The notes beneath the pieces are model-generated. The model was not told the origin of the DNA and did no database searches. It was given only the letters and a program-made list of their open reading frames with translations. A program made the position numbers and the translations under genes. Positions 15,033 through 24,200 of a stretch of DNA of 35,615 bases are shown piece by piece (positions within the stretch are counted from its first letter, which is position 1; every line of letters starts with the position of its first letter). This stretch comes from Porticoccus sp. (GTDB taxonomy: Bacteria > Pseudomonadota > Gammaproteobacteria > Pseudomonadales > Porticoccaceae). Where the stretch lies: assembly GCA_011049795.1 (NCBI GenBank), contig DRHD01000204.1:1-35615 (forward strand). Direction: 5' to 3'.

Positions 15033-15516
15033 AAAGATCATGAGGACACAAAAATTCATGGGACCGATACAGGGATTTGGGCTGCTTGCTGCGGTTTGGT
15101 TGTTGTCTTCATGTACTATGTTTTCTCCCAGCTATCAACAGCCTGAGGTTCACCTAATCAATATTGAGCCACTTTCCCGCAAGGGCTTGGAACAGCGTTT
15201 TGCCATTAGCTTAAATATCTTAAACCCTAATGATTCAGAGCTAAATATTTCTGGGCTTTCCTATCACCTCAAGATTCAAGGGCACAAGATAGTGAGTGGT
15301 GTTTCCTCCGGGTTACAACCGATTCCAGCCTTTGGGCAGTCAGCTATAAAACTTGAGTCATCAGCGAATCTCTTCGGTGGGCTTAGGGCTGTAGAAGCAC
15401 TATTGAATAGTGATAGTGGACTCGTTGAATTTGAGTTGGAAACTCGTATCAGCACCAGTTGGTGGCGGTGGCCTATCACGGTGGTGGAGTCTGGTTCTAT
15501 TAACCTCGACAAGTGA
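15022..15516 (+). CDS. LEA14-like (WHy domain) outer-membrane lipoprotein
   Basis: 164 residues from ATG 15022; ATG 15040 is an alternative. The N terminus leads to GLLAAVWLLSSC, a lipobox with the cysteine to be lipidated. The next residues are Thr-Met rather than Asp, so outer-membrane sorting is expected. The rest is one LEA type 2/WHy domain: EVHLINIEPLSRKGLEQRF, LNILNPNDSELNISGLSYHL and FELETRISTSWWRWPI. Such proteins are linked to desiccation or stress tolerance, with the mechanism unknown in bacteria. It starts right after the dead CDF gene. The 11-bp duplication moves the ribosome site about 18 nt away, so translation may be weakened. Confidence 0.85.
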   Translation: MGAIKIMRTQKFMGPIQGFGLLAAVWLLSSCTMFSPSYQQPEVHLINIEPLSRKGLEQRFAISLNILNPNDSELNISGLSYHLKIQGHKIVSGVSSGLQPIPAFGQSAIKLESSANLFGGLRAVEALLNSDSGLVEFELETRISTSWWRWPITVVESGSINLDK

Positions 15517-15581
15517 TCGTTCCGTTTCGTTTTGTCCGGCAGGAACCGAGTAACGTCTGAATATATAGGAGCTTTTTCTTG

Positions 15582-16313
15582 ATGATTCGAGAGCGAATTG
15601 GCCGGTGGTTGGCGAGAAAGCTGTCAGAGCCACGTTATGTGAGCCCCGCATCATGTCGACCAGAGCTGCTATCAGCCACTATTCGTCGGGGAGACGTACT
15701 CTTAGTCGAGGGCGTCAGCCGGTTTAGTCTTGCGATCAAATATCTCACACAATCTACCTGGTCACATGCCGCATTGTATGTGGGCGAATATGAAGGTCAG
15801 CCTGACATGTTGGTGGAGGCGGATGTTCAGGAAGGTGTTCGCTTGGTACCCCTCGATAGCTATACCAAGCTTCATACTCGTATCTGTCGACCGATGGGGC
15901 TTGATGAGAAAGAAATAGATGCAATACTGGGTTTTTCTATCGATAGGCTGGGTCATCGCTACGATCTGAAAAATATTGTGGATCTGATGCGGTATTTGAT
16001 TCAGACCCCGCCAGTCCCCAATCGCTGGAAACGGCGAATGCTGGCTCTGGGTAGTGGAGATCCCACCCAGGCGATTTGCTCATCGCTGATCGCCCAGTCT
16101 TTTCAGTCCGTTAAGTACCCCATTTTGCCGGAAGTGTCGGTGGAAAAATCTATGGATCCGTTATTCCAGGAGACTTACCGAGAAATTCTCCATATCCGAC
16201 ATCACAGCCTTTTTACACCAAAAGATTTTGATCTGTCGCCTTACTTTGAGGTGATCAAACCCACGCTGGCAACTGGTTTTGATCCGCACCAGATAGATTG
16301 GGGTGAGGAATAA
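15582..16313 (+). CDS. YiiX/YebB-like NlpC/P60-type cysteine hydrolase
   Basis: 243 residues. The fold is the permuted papain type: GDVLLVEGVSRFSLAIKYL, then TQSTWSHAALYVGEY with the catalytic His, and later QAICSSLIAQSFQ with the catalytic Cys. Members are lipid- or peptidoglycan-active hydrolases such as YiiX, substrate uncertain. No signal peptide or membrane segment is visible. ATG 15582 is preferred over TTG 15579; TAGGAGC (15566-15572) is the ribosome site. It lies 65 nt after the LEA lipoprotein on the same strand, probably an operon. Confidence 0.85.
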   Translation: MIRERIGRWLARKLSEPRYVSPASCRPELLSATIRRGDVLLVEGVSRFSLAIKYLTQSTWSHAALYVGEYEGQPDMLVEADVQEGVRLVPLDSYTKLHTRICRPMGLDEKEIDAILGFSIDRLGHRYDLKNIVDLMRYLIQTPPVPNRWKRRMLALGSGDPTQAICSSLIAQSFQSVKYPILPEVSVEKSMDPLFQETYREILHIRHHSLFTPKDFDLSPYFEVIKPTLATGFDPHQIDWGEE

Positions 16314-16358
16314 GGAGAAGAACAGCCTGGCGCCAACTCTGACGTCAGCTTGTTTTGT

Positions 16359-17183
16359 CTAGTTCGTCTCGTTGAGTAGTCGCACTTCCCGTTGTGGGAA
16401 TGGAATAGTAATACCTGCCACATCCAGAGCATTATAAATTGCGTTATTAACGCCGAAGCGAAGCTCATGAAACCGTTGGGTGGGCACCCAAAAGCGGACA
16501 CCGAAATTGATGCCACTGTCACCAAAGCTATCGATGCCAATTAGCGGTGTTCGGGTTTCGGCTACACCTTGTTTTTTCAGTACGGCATGAAGTACTTCTA
16601 TGACTTTTTCTGGGTCAGAGCCATAGCTGACGCCAACCATGGTTTCGGCCAGTTTATTGGCAGCAGAGTTGTGCAATATTTCACCAATAATATGACGATT
16701 GGGGATAGTGATGCGTACATCATCCTCATCTTTCAGTACCGTGAAGGCCATATGGACTTCGTCCACCAGGCCAGTTTCGCCCTGTACAGTAATAGTGTCG
16801 CCAATAATAAAGGGTCGAGTGATAATAATGTTGAGCCCTGCACCATAGTTTGCCAGTAGCCCCTGAGCGGCCAGCCCAGCACCCAGAGAAATTGCACCAA
16901 TAGCGGCGACAAATGGGGTGACACTGATACCTAGTTTTCCGAGAGCGATAATCGCCACACCAACAATAATGATAATTTTTACAAAGCTGGCGATAAATCG
17001 GCTGAGGGTAATATCCAGTTCTTTCTTTTCACAAAGTTTTAGAACGCCACGGGCAACGCGGCTGGCCACAATCATGCCAATGAGCAGAACGATAACGGCG
17101 CCAAGTAACTGGAAACTATAAGTAACAAAAAATTCGACGATTATGTCGTAGACAGCCTGAAATTGTTCGATTTCTTCTTGCAT
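16359..17183 (-). CDS. MscS-family mechanosensitive ion channel
   Basis: 274 residues from ATG 17183, close to E. coli MscS (286). There are three membrane segments: about 17-45, 66-85 and the pore helix with GAISLGAGLAAQGLLANYGA, whose Gly/Ala packing is the MscS hallmark. PFIIGDTITVQGETGLVDEV starts the cytoplasmic beta domain, and the end is VAGITIPFPQREVRLL. It opens under membrane tension to release solutes during hypo-osmotic shock. ATG 17183 has GGGAGC well spaced upstream; the longer frame from 17246 has no such site. It is convergent with the NlpC-like gene. Confidence 0.95.
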   Translation of the reverse strand: MQEEIEQFQAVYDIIVEFFVTYSFQLLGAVIVLLIGMIVASRVARGVLKLCEKKELDITLSRFIASFVKIIIIVGVAIIALGKLGISVTPFVAAIGAISLGAGLAAQGLLANYGAGLNIIITRPFIIGDTITVQGETGLVDEVHMAFTVLKDEDDVRITIPNRHIIGEILHNSAANKLAETMVGVSYGSDPEKVIEVLHAVLKKQGVAETRTPLIGIDSFGDSGINFGVRFWVPTQRFHELRFGVNNAIYNALDVAGITIPFPQREVRLLNETN

Positions 17184-17285
17184 GGTAAGCAGCTCCCTGT
17201 TTGTGCTTGCCTGATGTTGTATGGACCGTTTTAACAGGGATAGCATAGCAAAATAACGCTGGTCATATTAAGGTGCAGAAACACC

Positions 17286-17987
17286 ATGGATTGCGGGTTG
17301 TCAGAAAAAGAGTCTATGCAAGTAATACCAGCAATGATCAGCGGCAAGACGGAAGAGCACTTGTGCCAATTGAGCACGGATTGTTTACTGCATAAGGCAG
17401 TCTTGTCGCCATTTCTTGCCCTGCAAGAGGCTGCCGCCGTGCAGGGGTATGACCTTCAGGTAGCCAGTGCTTTTCGCTCCTTTAAGCGGCAGTTGATGAT
17501 CTGGAATGCCAAGGCTCTGGGTGAGCGGCCCGTGCTGGATGAGTATGGCAAGCCTCTGAACCTTGAAAACCTGAGTGAAAAAGACAAGGTTTTTGCCATC
17601 ATGCGTTGGTCAGCTTTACCGGGCTGTTCGCGGCACCACTGGGGTACTGATATGGATATCTGGGATGCTGCGGCCGTACCCCTGGAGTATGTATTGCAGT
17701 TGACGCCAGATGAGTACCAACAGGGTGGTCCTTTCCACAGCTTGAATTGTTGGCTGGATGAGCACGCCGAAGTCTTTGGCTTCGTCAGGCCTTATGAGAT
17801 AGATAGAGGTGGTGTGGCTCCCGAGCTATGGCACCTGAGTTATTCGCCTGTGGCACGAGTATTTGAAGCTAAATTAGATGCACAATGTATCTATAAAATT
17901 TTGGATAGTAGTGATCTGATATTACGGGATACGATACTGACTCACTTGGATGAAATTATTTCCAGATTTATTTTCCCAGACACTTAA
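17286..17987 (+). CDS. M15-family D-alanyl-D-alanine carboxypeptidase (VanY-like)
   Basis: 233 residues with the M15B zinc core: ASAFRSFKRQ, SRHHWGTDMDIWD (His117 and Asp124 as ligands) and APELWHLSY (catalytic Glu and third ligand His). These enzymes remove the terminal D-Ala from peptidoglycan peptides. No signal peptide is present in this reading, so it may act in the cytoplasm on recycled peptides or be exported another way. The spacing between zinc motifs is normal, with an inserted segment around 80-105. It lies 33 nt ahead of cysE on the same strand. Confidence 0.9.
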   Translation: MDCGLSEKESMQVIPAMISGKTEEHLCQLSTDCLLHKAVLSPFLALQEAAAVQGYDLQVASAFRSFKRQLMIWNAKALGERPVLDEYGKPLNLENLSEKDKVFAIMRWSALPGCSRHHWGTDMDIWDAAAVPLEYVLQLTPDEYQQGGPFHSLNCWLDEHAEVFGFVRPYEIDRGGVAPELWHLSYSPVARVFEAKLDAQCIYKILDSSDLILRDTILTHLDEIISRFIFPDT

Positions 17988-18020
17988 TCAATCGGAAGTG
18001 AGCAAAGAAATAAGTGAAGA

Positions 18021-18863
18021 ATGAGTAAACAGAAACAGATGAATCAGAAGCGTATGGACCAGAAAGACACGGCCCAGACTAAAGACCCTTTGTGGGAAAC
18101 TATTCACGGGGAAGTGACCTTGCTCGCGCAGCAGGAGCCGGTGCTGGCCAGATTTTTTTATGATGCGGTAGTGAGTCACAAGTCACTGGAAGAGGCTCTT
18201 GCCTACAATTTGGCTGCGCAAATCGACAATAGTGTGTTATCTGCTCTGACCATCCGTGAGGTGTTTGTAGAGGTGTTGTCGGCAGAACCTGCCATAGGTG
18301 ACAGTATGCGCAAGGATCTCACTGCGTATGTGGAGCGTGACCCTGCCTGTGATCAGTACTGCCTGCCATTACTCTATTTCAAAGGTTTTCATGCGTTACA
18401 GATATATCGCGTGGCCAACTGGTTGTGGCGCAATGGTAGACAGTCCCTCGCGCTGTATTTACAAAACCGGGTATCAGAAATTTTTGCAGTGGATATACAC
18501 CCCGGTGCCGAAATAGGTAGTGGCATTATGATTGACCATGCCACGGGGTTGGTGATCGGTGAAACAACAGTGATCGGTGATAATGTGTCTATGTTGCATT
18601 CGGTAACATTGGGCGGAACCGGTTCACACGCGGGTGATCGTCATCCGAAAATTCGTTGTGGTGTATTAATTGCGGCTGGGGCAAAAATTCTTGGCAATAT
18701 CGAAGTGGGAGAGGGCGCCAAAATTGGTGCTGGTAGCCTTGTTTTGGAACCCGTGCCAGCTCACACCACTGTAGCGGGGGTGCCGGCGAAAATTGTAGGT
18801 CATCCAACAGAGGCAGAACCAGCCAGAGAGATGGACCAAAGAATTGATGGAGATGGCATTTGA
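18021..18863 (+). CDS. cysE: Serine O-acetyltransferase CysE
   Basis: 280 residues, matching the long CysE form. An N-terminal helical domain (DPLWETIHGEVTLLAQQEP...) is followed by the left-handed beta helix with hexapeptide repeats from about residue 157: DIHPGAEIGSGIMIDHATG (catalytic His), VIGETTVIGDNVSMLHSVTL and GGTG. It makes O-acetylserine from serine and acetyl-CoA for cysteine synthesis, is usually inhibited by cysteine and binds CysK through its C-terminal tail; the terminal Ile here fits that. The N terminus has a repeated MNQKR/MDQKD stretch. The stop overlaps the next gene by 4 nt. Confidence 0.96.
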   Translation: MSKQKQMNQKRMDQKDTAQTKDPLWETIHGEVTLLAQQEPVLARFFYDAVVSHKSLEEALAYNLAAQIDNSVLSALTIREVFVEVLSAEPAIGDSMRKDLTAYVERDPACDQYCLPLLYFKGFHALQIYRVANWLWRNGRQSLALYLQNRVSEIFAVDIHPGAEIGSGIMIDHATGLVIGETTVIGDNVSMLHSVTLGGTGSHAGDRHPKIRCGVLIAAGAKILGNIEVGEGAKIGAGSLVLEPVPAHTTVAGVPAKIVGHPTEAEPAREMDQRIDGDGI

Positions 18864-19237
18864 ACGACAAAAAACAGGCTGATTTTCTAGGGTTGATGCA
18901 GCGACGAATCGTGGGTGGTTTCACCTATTCTTGCCAGGGGTTGAAGTCGTGCTTTAAGCATGAAGAAGCTTTTCGGGTAGAAGTGGTCGCTGCGGCAGTT
19001 TTGATACCCATAGCACTGGTGATAGCTGATACCCCGGTGGAATTGGTGTTACTGGTAGGTTCGGTGGTGCTGGTGTTGATTACAGAACTGATGAACTCTG
19101 CCATTGAGGCGGTGGTTGACCGGGTTGGAGAAGAACATCATGAGCTGTCTGGACGCGCCAAAGATCAGGGGTCGGCAGCTGTGTTACTGTCCATGGGGAT
19201 GGTGCTTATTACCTGGTTAGTGGTTGGATTTGGTTGA
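18860..19237 (+). CDS. dgkA: Diacylglycerol kinase DgkA
   Basis: 125 residues from TTG 18860. The start codon overlaps the cysE stop (TTGA), so translation is probably coupled. ATG 18896 would still leave the core, but TTG gives the family's usual length. An N-terminal amphipathic helix is followed by three membrane helices and the signature ELMNSAIEAVVDRVGEEHHE, which holds the catalytic Glu and Mg site. This small inner-membrane kinase phosphorylates diacylglycerol from membrane-derived oligosaccharide synthesis to phosphatidate. Pairing with cysE is unusual and functionally unexplained. Confidence 0.96.
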   Translation: MNDKKQADFLGLMQRRIVGGFTYSCQGLKSCFKHEEAFRVEVVAAAVLIPIALVIADTPVELVLLVGSVVLVLITELMNSAIEAVVDRVGEEHHELSGRAKDQGSAAVLLSMGMVLITWLVVGFG

Positions 19238-19386
19238 GCCTGCTGAATGTTAGTGATCCCCACCATTGGGTGCTGGTAATGACGAGAGAATTCTAGAAAA
19301 AACTGTCATTAAATGATCACAGACCTGTCATAAAATAGTTCCTATCTTCATGTGAGTGGCCTTGCGGACAAGAAAAGGTTTAATGG

Positions 19387-19776
19387 ATGAAGAATATTCT
19401 TTTTGTTTGTGTCGAGAACTCCTGCCGTAGCCAGCTGGCAGAAGCTTTTGGGCACATCCATAAATCAAAGGATGTTGCTGTATACAGCGCCGGATCAAAG
19501 CCCTCTGGGCAGGTTAATCTGAAAGCCGTGGTGACCATGGCTGAGCTGGGGTATGACATGGGTAGGCATCATTCTCAGTCATTAGATGAAATGCCAGCTA
19601 TTGACTATGATGCAGTTATCACCATGGGTTGTGGTGACAGTTGCCCTTGGGTGAAAGGGCGAATTCGGGAGGATTGGGGCTTGCCTGACCCCAAGCACCT
19701 GTCCGAGAATGAGTTTCGTGCTGCTCGAGATGAAATTGAGAAACGTGTTATCGACTTGCTTCGCCGATTAAGTTGA
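19387..19776 (+). CDS. arsC: Arsenate reductase, low-molecular-weight phosphatase type (ArsC)
   Basis: 129 residues with the LMW-PTP fold. The P-loop is CVENSCR (Cys8-x5-Arg14), matching the Cys-x5-Arg motif. GCGDSCP provides Cys82 and Cys86 for the disulfide relay, and LPDP carries the general acid Asp. This is the thioredoxin-linked arsenate reductase type rather than the glutaredoxin type; the latter lacks the LMW-PTP loop. It reduces arsenate to arsenite in the cytoplasm. No arsR, arsB or acr3 is near, so export must be encoded elsewhere, or it acts on another phosphate-like substrate. Confidence 0.93.
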   Translation: MKNILFVCVENSCRSQLAEAFGHIHKSKDVAVYSAGSKPSGQVNLKAVVTMAELGYDMGRHHSQSLDEMPAIDYDAVITMGCGDSCPWVKGRIREDWGLPDPKHLSENEFRAARDEIEKRVIDLLRRLS

Positions 19777-19851
19777 TAATAGGACTGTTAACAGGCTAGC
19801 CAAATATCGGCGGTTTAACTATTTATAGCTATAGATTCAGTATCAATAACT

Positions 19852-19869
19852 TAACTTATTAATAAGTTA
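19852..19869. promoter_or_regulatory. Perfect 18-bp palindrome upstream of the acidic protein
   Basis: TAACTTATTAATAAGTTA reads the same on both strands and sits 22 bp before the ATG at 19892. It could be an operator for a dimeric regulator or part of a promoter; no regulator can be assigned. Confidence 0.45.
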
Positions 19870-19891
19870 GCTATCAACGGATGGTGGTGTT

Positions 19892-20452
19892 ATGAGTGAA
19901 GAGTTTTATGAAGTGATCTTTCGTGGAGATGTGCTTGCAGGGCAGTCTGTCATTGAGGTTAAACAACGCCTAGCCCAGTTATTTAACGCCGATGCTACGC
20001 GCATTGATCAAATGTTTTCTGGCAAGCCGGTGGTGGTTAAGCGTAATCTGGATATGGAGACAGCAAAACATTATCAGTCCTCTTTGCTAAAAGCAGGCGC
20101 TTTAGTCGATATTCGCCCCGCTACCATCAATGAAGCCATTTCAGAAGAAAAGCCAGTTGATTCGTCAAATAATGATTCCGGGTTGATTCAAGAACCTGAG
20201 CCTGAGCCCGATCAGCAGACACAGTTGCAGTCACAGGAACAAGTGCTTGAAGATGTTGACTTTGATGTGGCTCCAGTGGGAGAAGATGTGCTTTCCCCAG
20301 AGGATAAGAAAGACTTTACCCCGGTTGATGTTGATACTTCGTCGTTAACGATTGCTGAAACAGGTTCTGATGTATTGGCCGATGAGGACAAGCAAGATTT
20401 TGTTCCCCGAGAGGTAGATACATCAAGTTTGTCCGTTGATGATACCGAGTAA
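19892..20452 (+). CDS. Unknown protein: compact N-terminal domain plus acidic C-terminal repeats
   Basis: 186 residues. Residues 1-75 look like a small alpha/beta domain: FYEVIFRGDVLAGQSVIEVK, LFNADATRIDQMFSGKPVVV, then NLDMETAKHYQSSLLKAGA. The rest is acidic and probably disordered, with Glu/Gln/Pro stretches. It contains two related units of roughly 30 residues, GEDVLSPEDKKDFTPVDVDT and later SDVLADEDKQDFVPREVDT, each followed by SSL and acidic residues. The family is not recognised. It stands alone between arsC and the Lrp regulator, with its own palindromic upstream site. Confidence 0.75.
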   Translation: MSEEFYEVIFRGDVLAGQSVIEVKQRLAQLFNADATRIDQMFSGKPVVVKRNLDMETAKHYQSSLLKAGALVDIRPATINEAISEEKPVDSSNNDSGLIQEPEPEPDQQTQLQSQEQVLEDVDFDVAPVGEDVLSPEDKKDFTPVDVDTSSLTIAETGSDVLADEDKQDFVPREVDTSSLSVDDTE

Positions 20453-20463
20453 TTTTTATATCA

Positions 20464-20547
20464 GAATAATTCTTTTATTACTTGAATTAGGTCCGTATTA
20501 AATAATCATTTAATTGAATAATTGTTCAATGATTACTTGAATATTAG
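20464..20547. repeat. Imperfect direct repeat flanking the lrp-like stop
   Basis: GAATAATTCTTTTATTACTT... (20464-20490) and GAATAATTGTTCAATGATTA... (20516-20547) share a head and a TTACTTGAAT tail, the second with a few extra bases. The second copy covers the stop codon (20544-20546) of the regulator. Confidence 0.45.
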
Positions 20548-21017
20548 AGTTGTGTGTCCAGCGGTAATTCTGTGGAGTATTTGATTTGAGTGACTGCTAC
20601 ATTGGAATGCATCTCTCGAATGAGTGGTAATTGCGCCAAATGTTGCCTTAAAAAACGTTCAAAATGTTGAATGTCTTTGGTAATTATTTTTAAAAAATAA
20701 TCCATGGTTCCTGTGACCGTATAACACTCTACAATCTCTGGAAACTGTTGTACTTGTTCCTCAAATGTTTCCAGGGATTCTTCATCATTTTTTGAAAGAG
20801 AAATACTCACAAAAATGATCATTTGCATGCCCAGTTTTTGTGAGTCTAATAGCGCGACCTTTTTCTGAATAAAACCATCTTTTTCTAACCGGTTGATTCG
20901 TCGCCAGCAGGGAGAGGTGGATAGGTTGACCTTGGCCGCTATTTCCTGAGCTGTAAGGCTCGCATCTTTTTGTAGTTGCTTGAGAATATTAACGTCAATG
21001 CTATCAAACTCTGTCAT
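20544..21017 (-). CDS. Lrp/AsnC-family transcriptional regulator
   Basis: 157 residues, the normal Lrp length. The N-terminal helix-turn-helix (FDSIDVNILKQLQKDASLTA, then CWRRINRLEKDGFI) is followed by a RAM effector domain with TGTMDYFLKIITKDIQHFER. Family members respond to amino acids and control their metabolism. It is divergent from the oxidoreductase/amino-acid dehydrogenase operon at 21248, with 230 bp of AT-rich sequence between, so it very probably senses the amino acid used by that operon. The ligand cannot be read from sequence. Confidence 0.95.
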   Translation of the reverse strand: MTEFDSIDVNILKQLQKDASLTAQEIAAKVNLSTSPCWRRINRLEKDGFIQKKVALLDSQKLGMQMIIFVSISLSKNDEESLETFEEQVQQFPEIVECYTVTGTMDYFLKIITKDIQHFERFLRQHLAQLPLIREMHSNVAVTQIKYSTELPLDTQL

Positions 21018-21059
21018 AGGCTATTCCATTTTTGTCACAAAAAGGAAATAAAATGCTAA

Positions 21060-21130
21060 AACACCTTAATTTTTAGCAATATATTACCTATATATAGGGT
21101 TGGGGGAGAAAAAAAGCAAATATATACCCG
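21060..21130. promoter_or_regulatory. AT-rich control region between lrp-like gene and oxidoreductase operon
   Basis: This holds a perfect 12-bp palindrome CCTATATATAGG (21087-21098), followed downstream by a related ATATATACCC arm. Lrp-family sites are AT-rich and partly palindromic, and the position between divergent genes fits. No clear -10/-35 pair is named. Confidence 0.35.
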
Positions 21131-21247
21131 GAACAAGCGGCTATGCTTTTTGCCAAAGGAGTTAAGTGAAAAACTAACCCATGTTGTAGGGATTATGTGA
21201 GGAGTGAGGGGTCTCTATTCACATTGGATTTAACGTAGGGAGTGCCT

Positions 21248-24200
21248 GTGAAAATATCATTAGATGACAAATATCTTTTGGATAAAGGTCGTGCTTATCT
21301 GAGCGGTATCGAAGCGCTTGTACGTTTGCCAATATTACAGCATCAGCGAGACCAGGAGCGGGGTTTGAATACGGCTTGCTTTATCTCCGGTTATCGGGGA
21401 TCGCCTTTGGGGTCGTTGGACCAATCACTTTGGAAAGCCAAGCCTTTTCTTGATAAACACAATATTTATTTCCAACCCGGCATCAATGAAGACCTGGGTA
21501 TGACCGCGGTGTGGGGTAGCCAGCAAGTCAATATTTTCCCTGGCGCCAAATATGATGGTGTGTATGGCATGTGGTACGGCAAGGGGCCAGGGTTAGATCG
21601 TAGTCTCGATGTACTGAAGCATGCCAATGCCTTCGGCACCTCAAAATATGGTGGGGTCCTGGCGGTAGTTGGCGATGACCACGCCAGTAAATCTTCCACA
21701 TTACCTCACCAGAGTGACCACATGTTTATTGGTGCCACCTGTCCGGTACTGAACCCTGCCGGGGTACAGGAGGTTTTGGATCTTGGCGTCTATGGTTGGG
21801 AGTTATCCCGATACTGTGGTTGCTGGGTAGGAATGAAAGTCATCACCGAGAATTGTGATGCGGCTATTTCTGCAGAGATTGACCCAGGACGAGTCAACAT
21901 TATCTTACCTGAGGATTTTGTGCTGCCCGAGGGCGGCGTTCACGCCCGCTGGCCTGATACACCCCTGGAACAAGAAAAACGCCTGCAAAGAGATAAAATT
22001 TATGCAGCGCTTGCTTTTGCCCGGGCCAACAACCTCAACCGTATTACGCTGGATAGCCCCAATGCCCGGTTGGGTATTATCACCACGGGTAAATCGTATC
22101 TGGACACACTACAGGCACTGGATGACTTGGGCATTGACGAGAGCCTGGCTGCTGAAATTGGTCTGCGACTCTACAAAGTGGGTATGAGCTGGCCGTTGGA
22201 ACCCGTTGTTACGCATCAGTTTGCCGAGGGTTTGGAAGAGATTCTGGTTATTGAAGAAAAACGCAGTGTGATTGAGGATCAGTTAACCAGCCAATTGTAC
22301 AACTGGCCGGTAGAGAAGCGCCCCAGAGTCGTGGGTGAATACGATGAGCATCGTGAATTACTGGTAACTAATCTGGGTGAATTGACTCCAGCATTAATTG
22401 CCAGGATTATTGCCAGTCGTATCGGTAAATTCTTTATCAGTGAACCCATTGAAAAACGATTGGCATTTTTAGAGGCCAAGGAGCAGTCTTTGGCTAGTAA
22501 AATGCCCTTGATTGAGCGTAACCCCTGGTACTGTTCGGGTTGCCCTCACAACACCTCTACGGTGGTGCCTGAGGGCAGTATGGCAATGGCGGGTATTGGC
22601 TGTCACTACATGGTGCAGTGGATGGATCGCAGTACCTACACCTTTACCCAAATGGGGGGTGAGGGTGCCACCTGGATTGGTCAGGCACCCTTTACCGAAA
22701 CTCAACATGTATTTCAAAACCTGGGTGATGGGACTTATTTCCATTCAGGTTTACTTGCTATCCGTGCAGCGATTGCTGCGGGGGTGAATATCACCTACAA
22801 AATCCTCTACAACGATGCGGTGGCAATGACTGGCGGGCAGCCCGTGGATGGAGATCTATCCGTTGAAAAGATGGTCTACCAACTTCGTGGTGAAGGGATT
22901 AAACGTATCGCCGTGGTATCTGATAACCCAGATCAATTTAGTCATGATTTTTCAACGGCATTCATCAAAGAGTTTAAAGGGTTGTCGATTCACCACCGCG
23001 ACCAACTGGAAGCTGTGCAACTGGAGCTTCGAGAGATTCTTGGCACCAGTGTTTTGATCTATGTACAAACCTGTGCGGCTGAAAAACGTCGCCGTCGTAA
23101 AAAAGGTGTGATGGAAGATCCGGCGAAACGGGTATTTATCAATGAACTGGTCTGTGAGGGCTGTGGGGATTGTGGCGTGCAATCAAACTGTCTCTCAGTG
23201 ATACCAAAAGACACCGTGCTGGGTCGTAAGCGGATGATCGATCAGTCAGCCTGCAACAAGGACTACTCTTGTGTAAAAGGCTTCTGCCCCAGTTTTGTGA
23301 CTGTTCACGGTGGACAGTTGAAAAAAAATACGGCTATGGCTGATGAAGACGATTGGCCCGAGTTGCCGTTACCCACACTTCCCACCATTGATGTGCCTTA
23401 TAACATTATGGTGGCCGGGATTGGTGGTACCGGCGTATTAACCGTGGGTTCTGTGTTGGGTATGGCAGCACACATTGCTGAAAAAGGGACCTCAGTATTA
23501 ACCCAAACCGGGTTGGCGCAAAAATTTGGCTCAGTGACCAGTCATGTGCGTATCGCCAATCATCAATCGGACATTCACGGCGTCAGAATTCCCGCCGGTG
23601 ATGCCCATTTGTTACTGGGTGCAGATCTGGTGGTATCTACCAGCAATGAGGCACTGGCCAAGGTCAACAAAGAATTTTCATCGGCGGTGATCAACAGCCA
23701 TGAATCACCCACCGCAGAATTTACCCACAATCCGGACGCAGAGTTCCCTGCATCGGCAATGATGCAGGTGATTCGGGATGAAACGGGAGCAGACCGCACT
23801 TGGTTTATCGATTCGACTCAGTTGGGCACAGCCCTATTGGGTGATGCTATCAGTGCCAATATGCTGTTGCTGGGGTATGCCTGGCAGCAGGGCATGATTC
23901 CTTTGCCTCTCGAAGCGATTGAACAGGCGATCGCTATCAATAACGTATCCATCGAGATGAACCTGAAGGCTATTCAGTGGGGTCGCCGGTTTGCCTGTGA
24001 CCCAGCCAGAGTTAAGGTATTAGCGGGTATGGAAAAGTCATCACCCAGCCCCCAATCGTTGTCTGATCTTATCAATTACCGCTATGATTTTTTGACCAGC
24101 TATCAACATCTGGCCTATGCAGATCGTTATAAAACACGGGTGGAACAGGTTCGTCAGGTGGAGCGAGGTCTATTCCCTGATCATGATGATACCCAAATGC

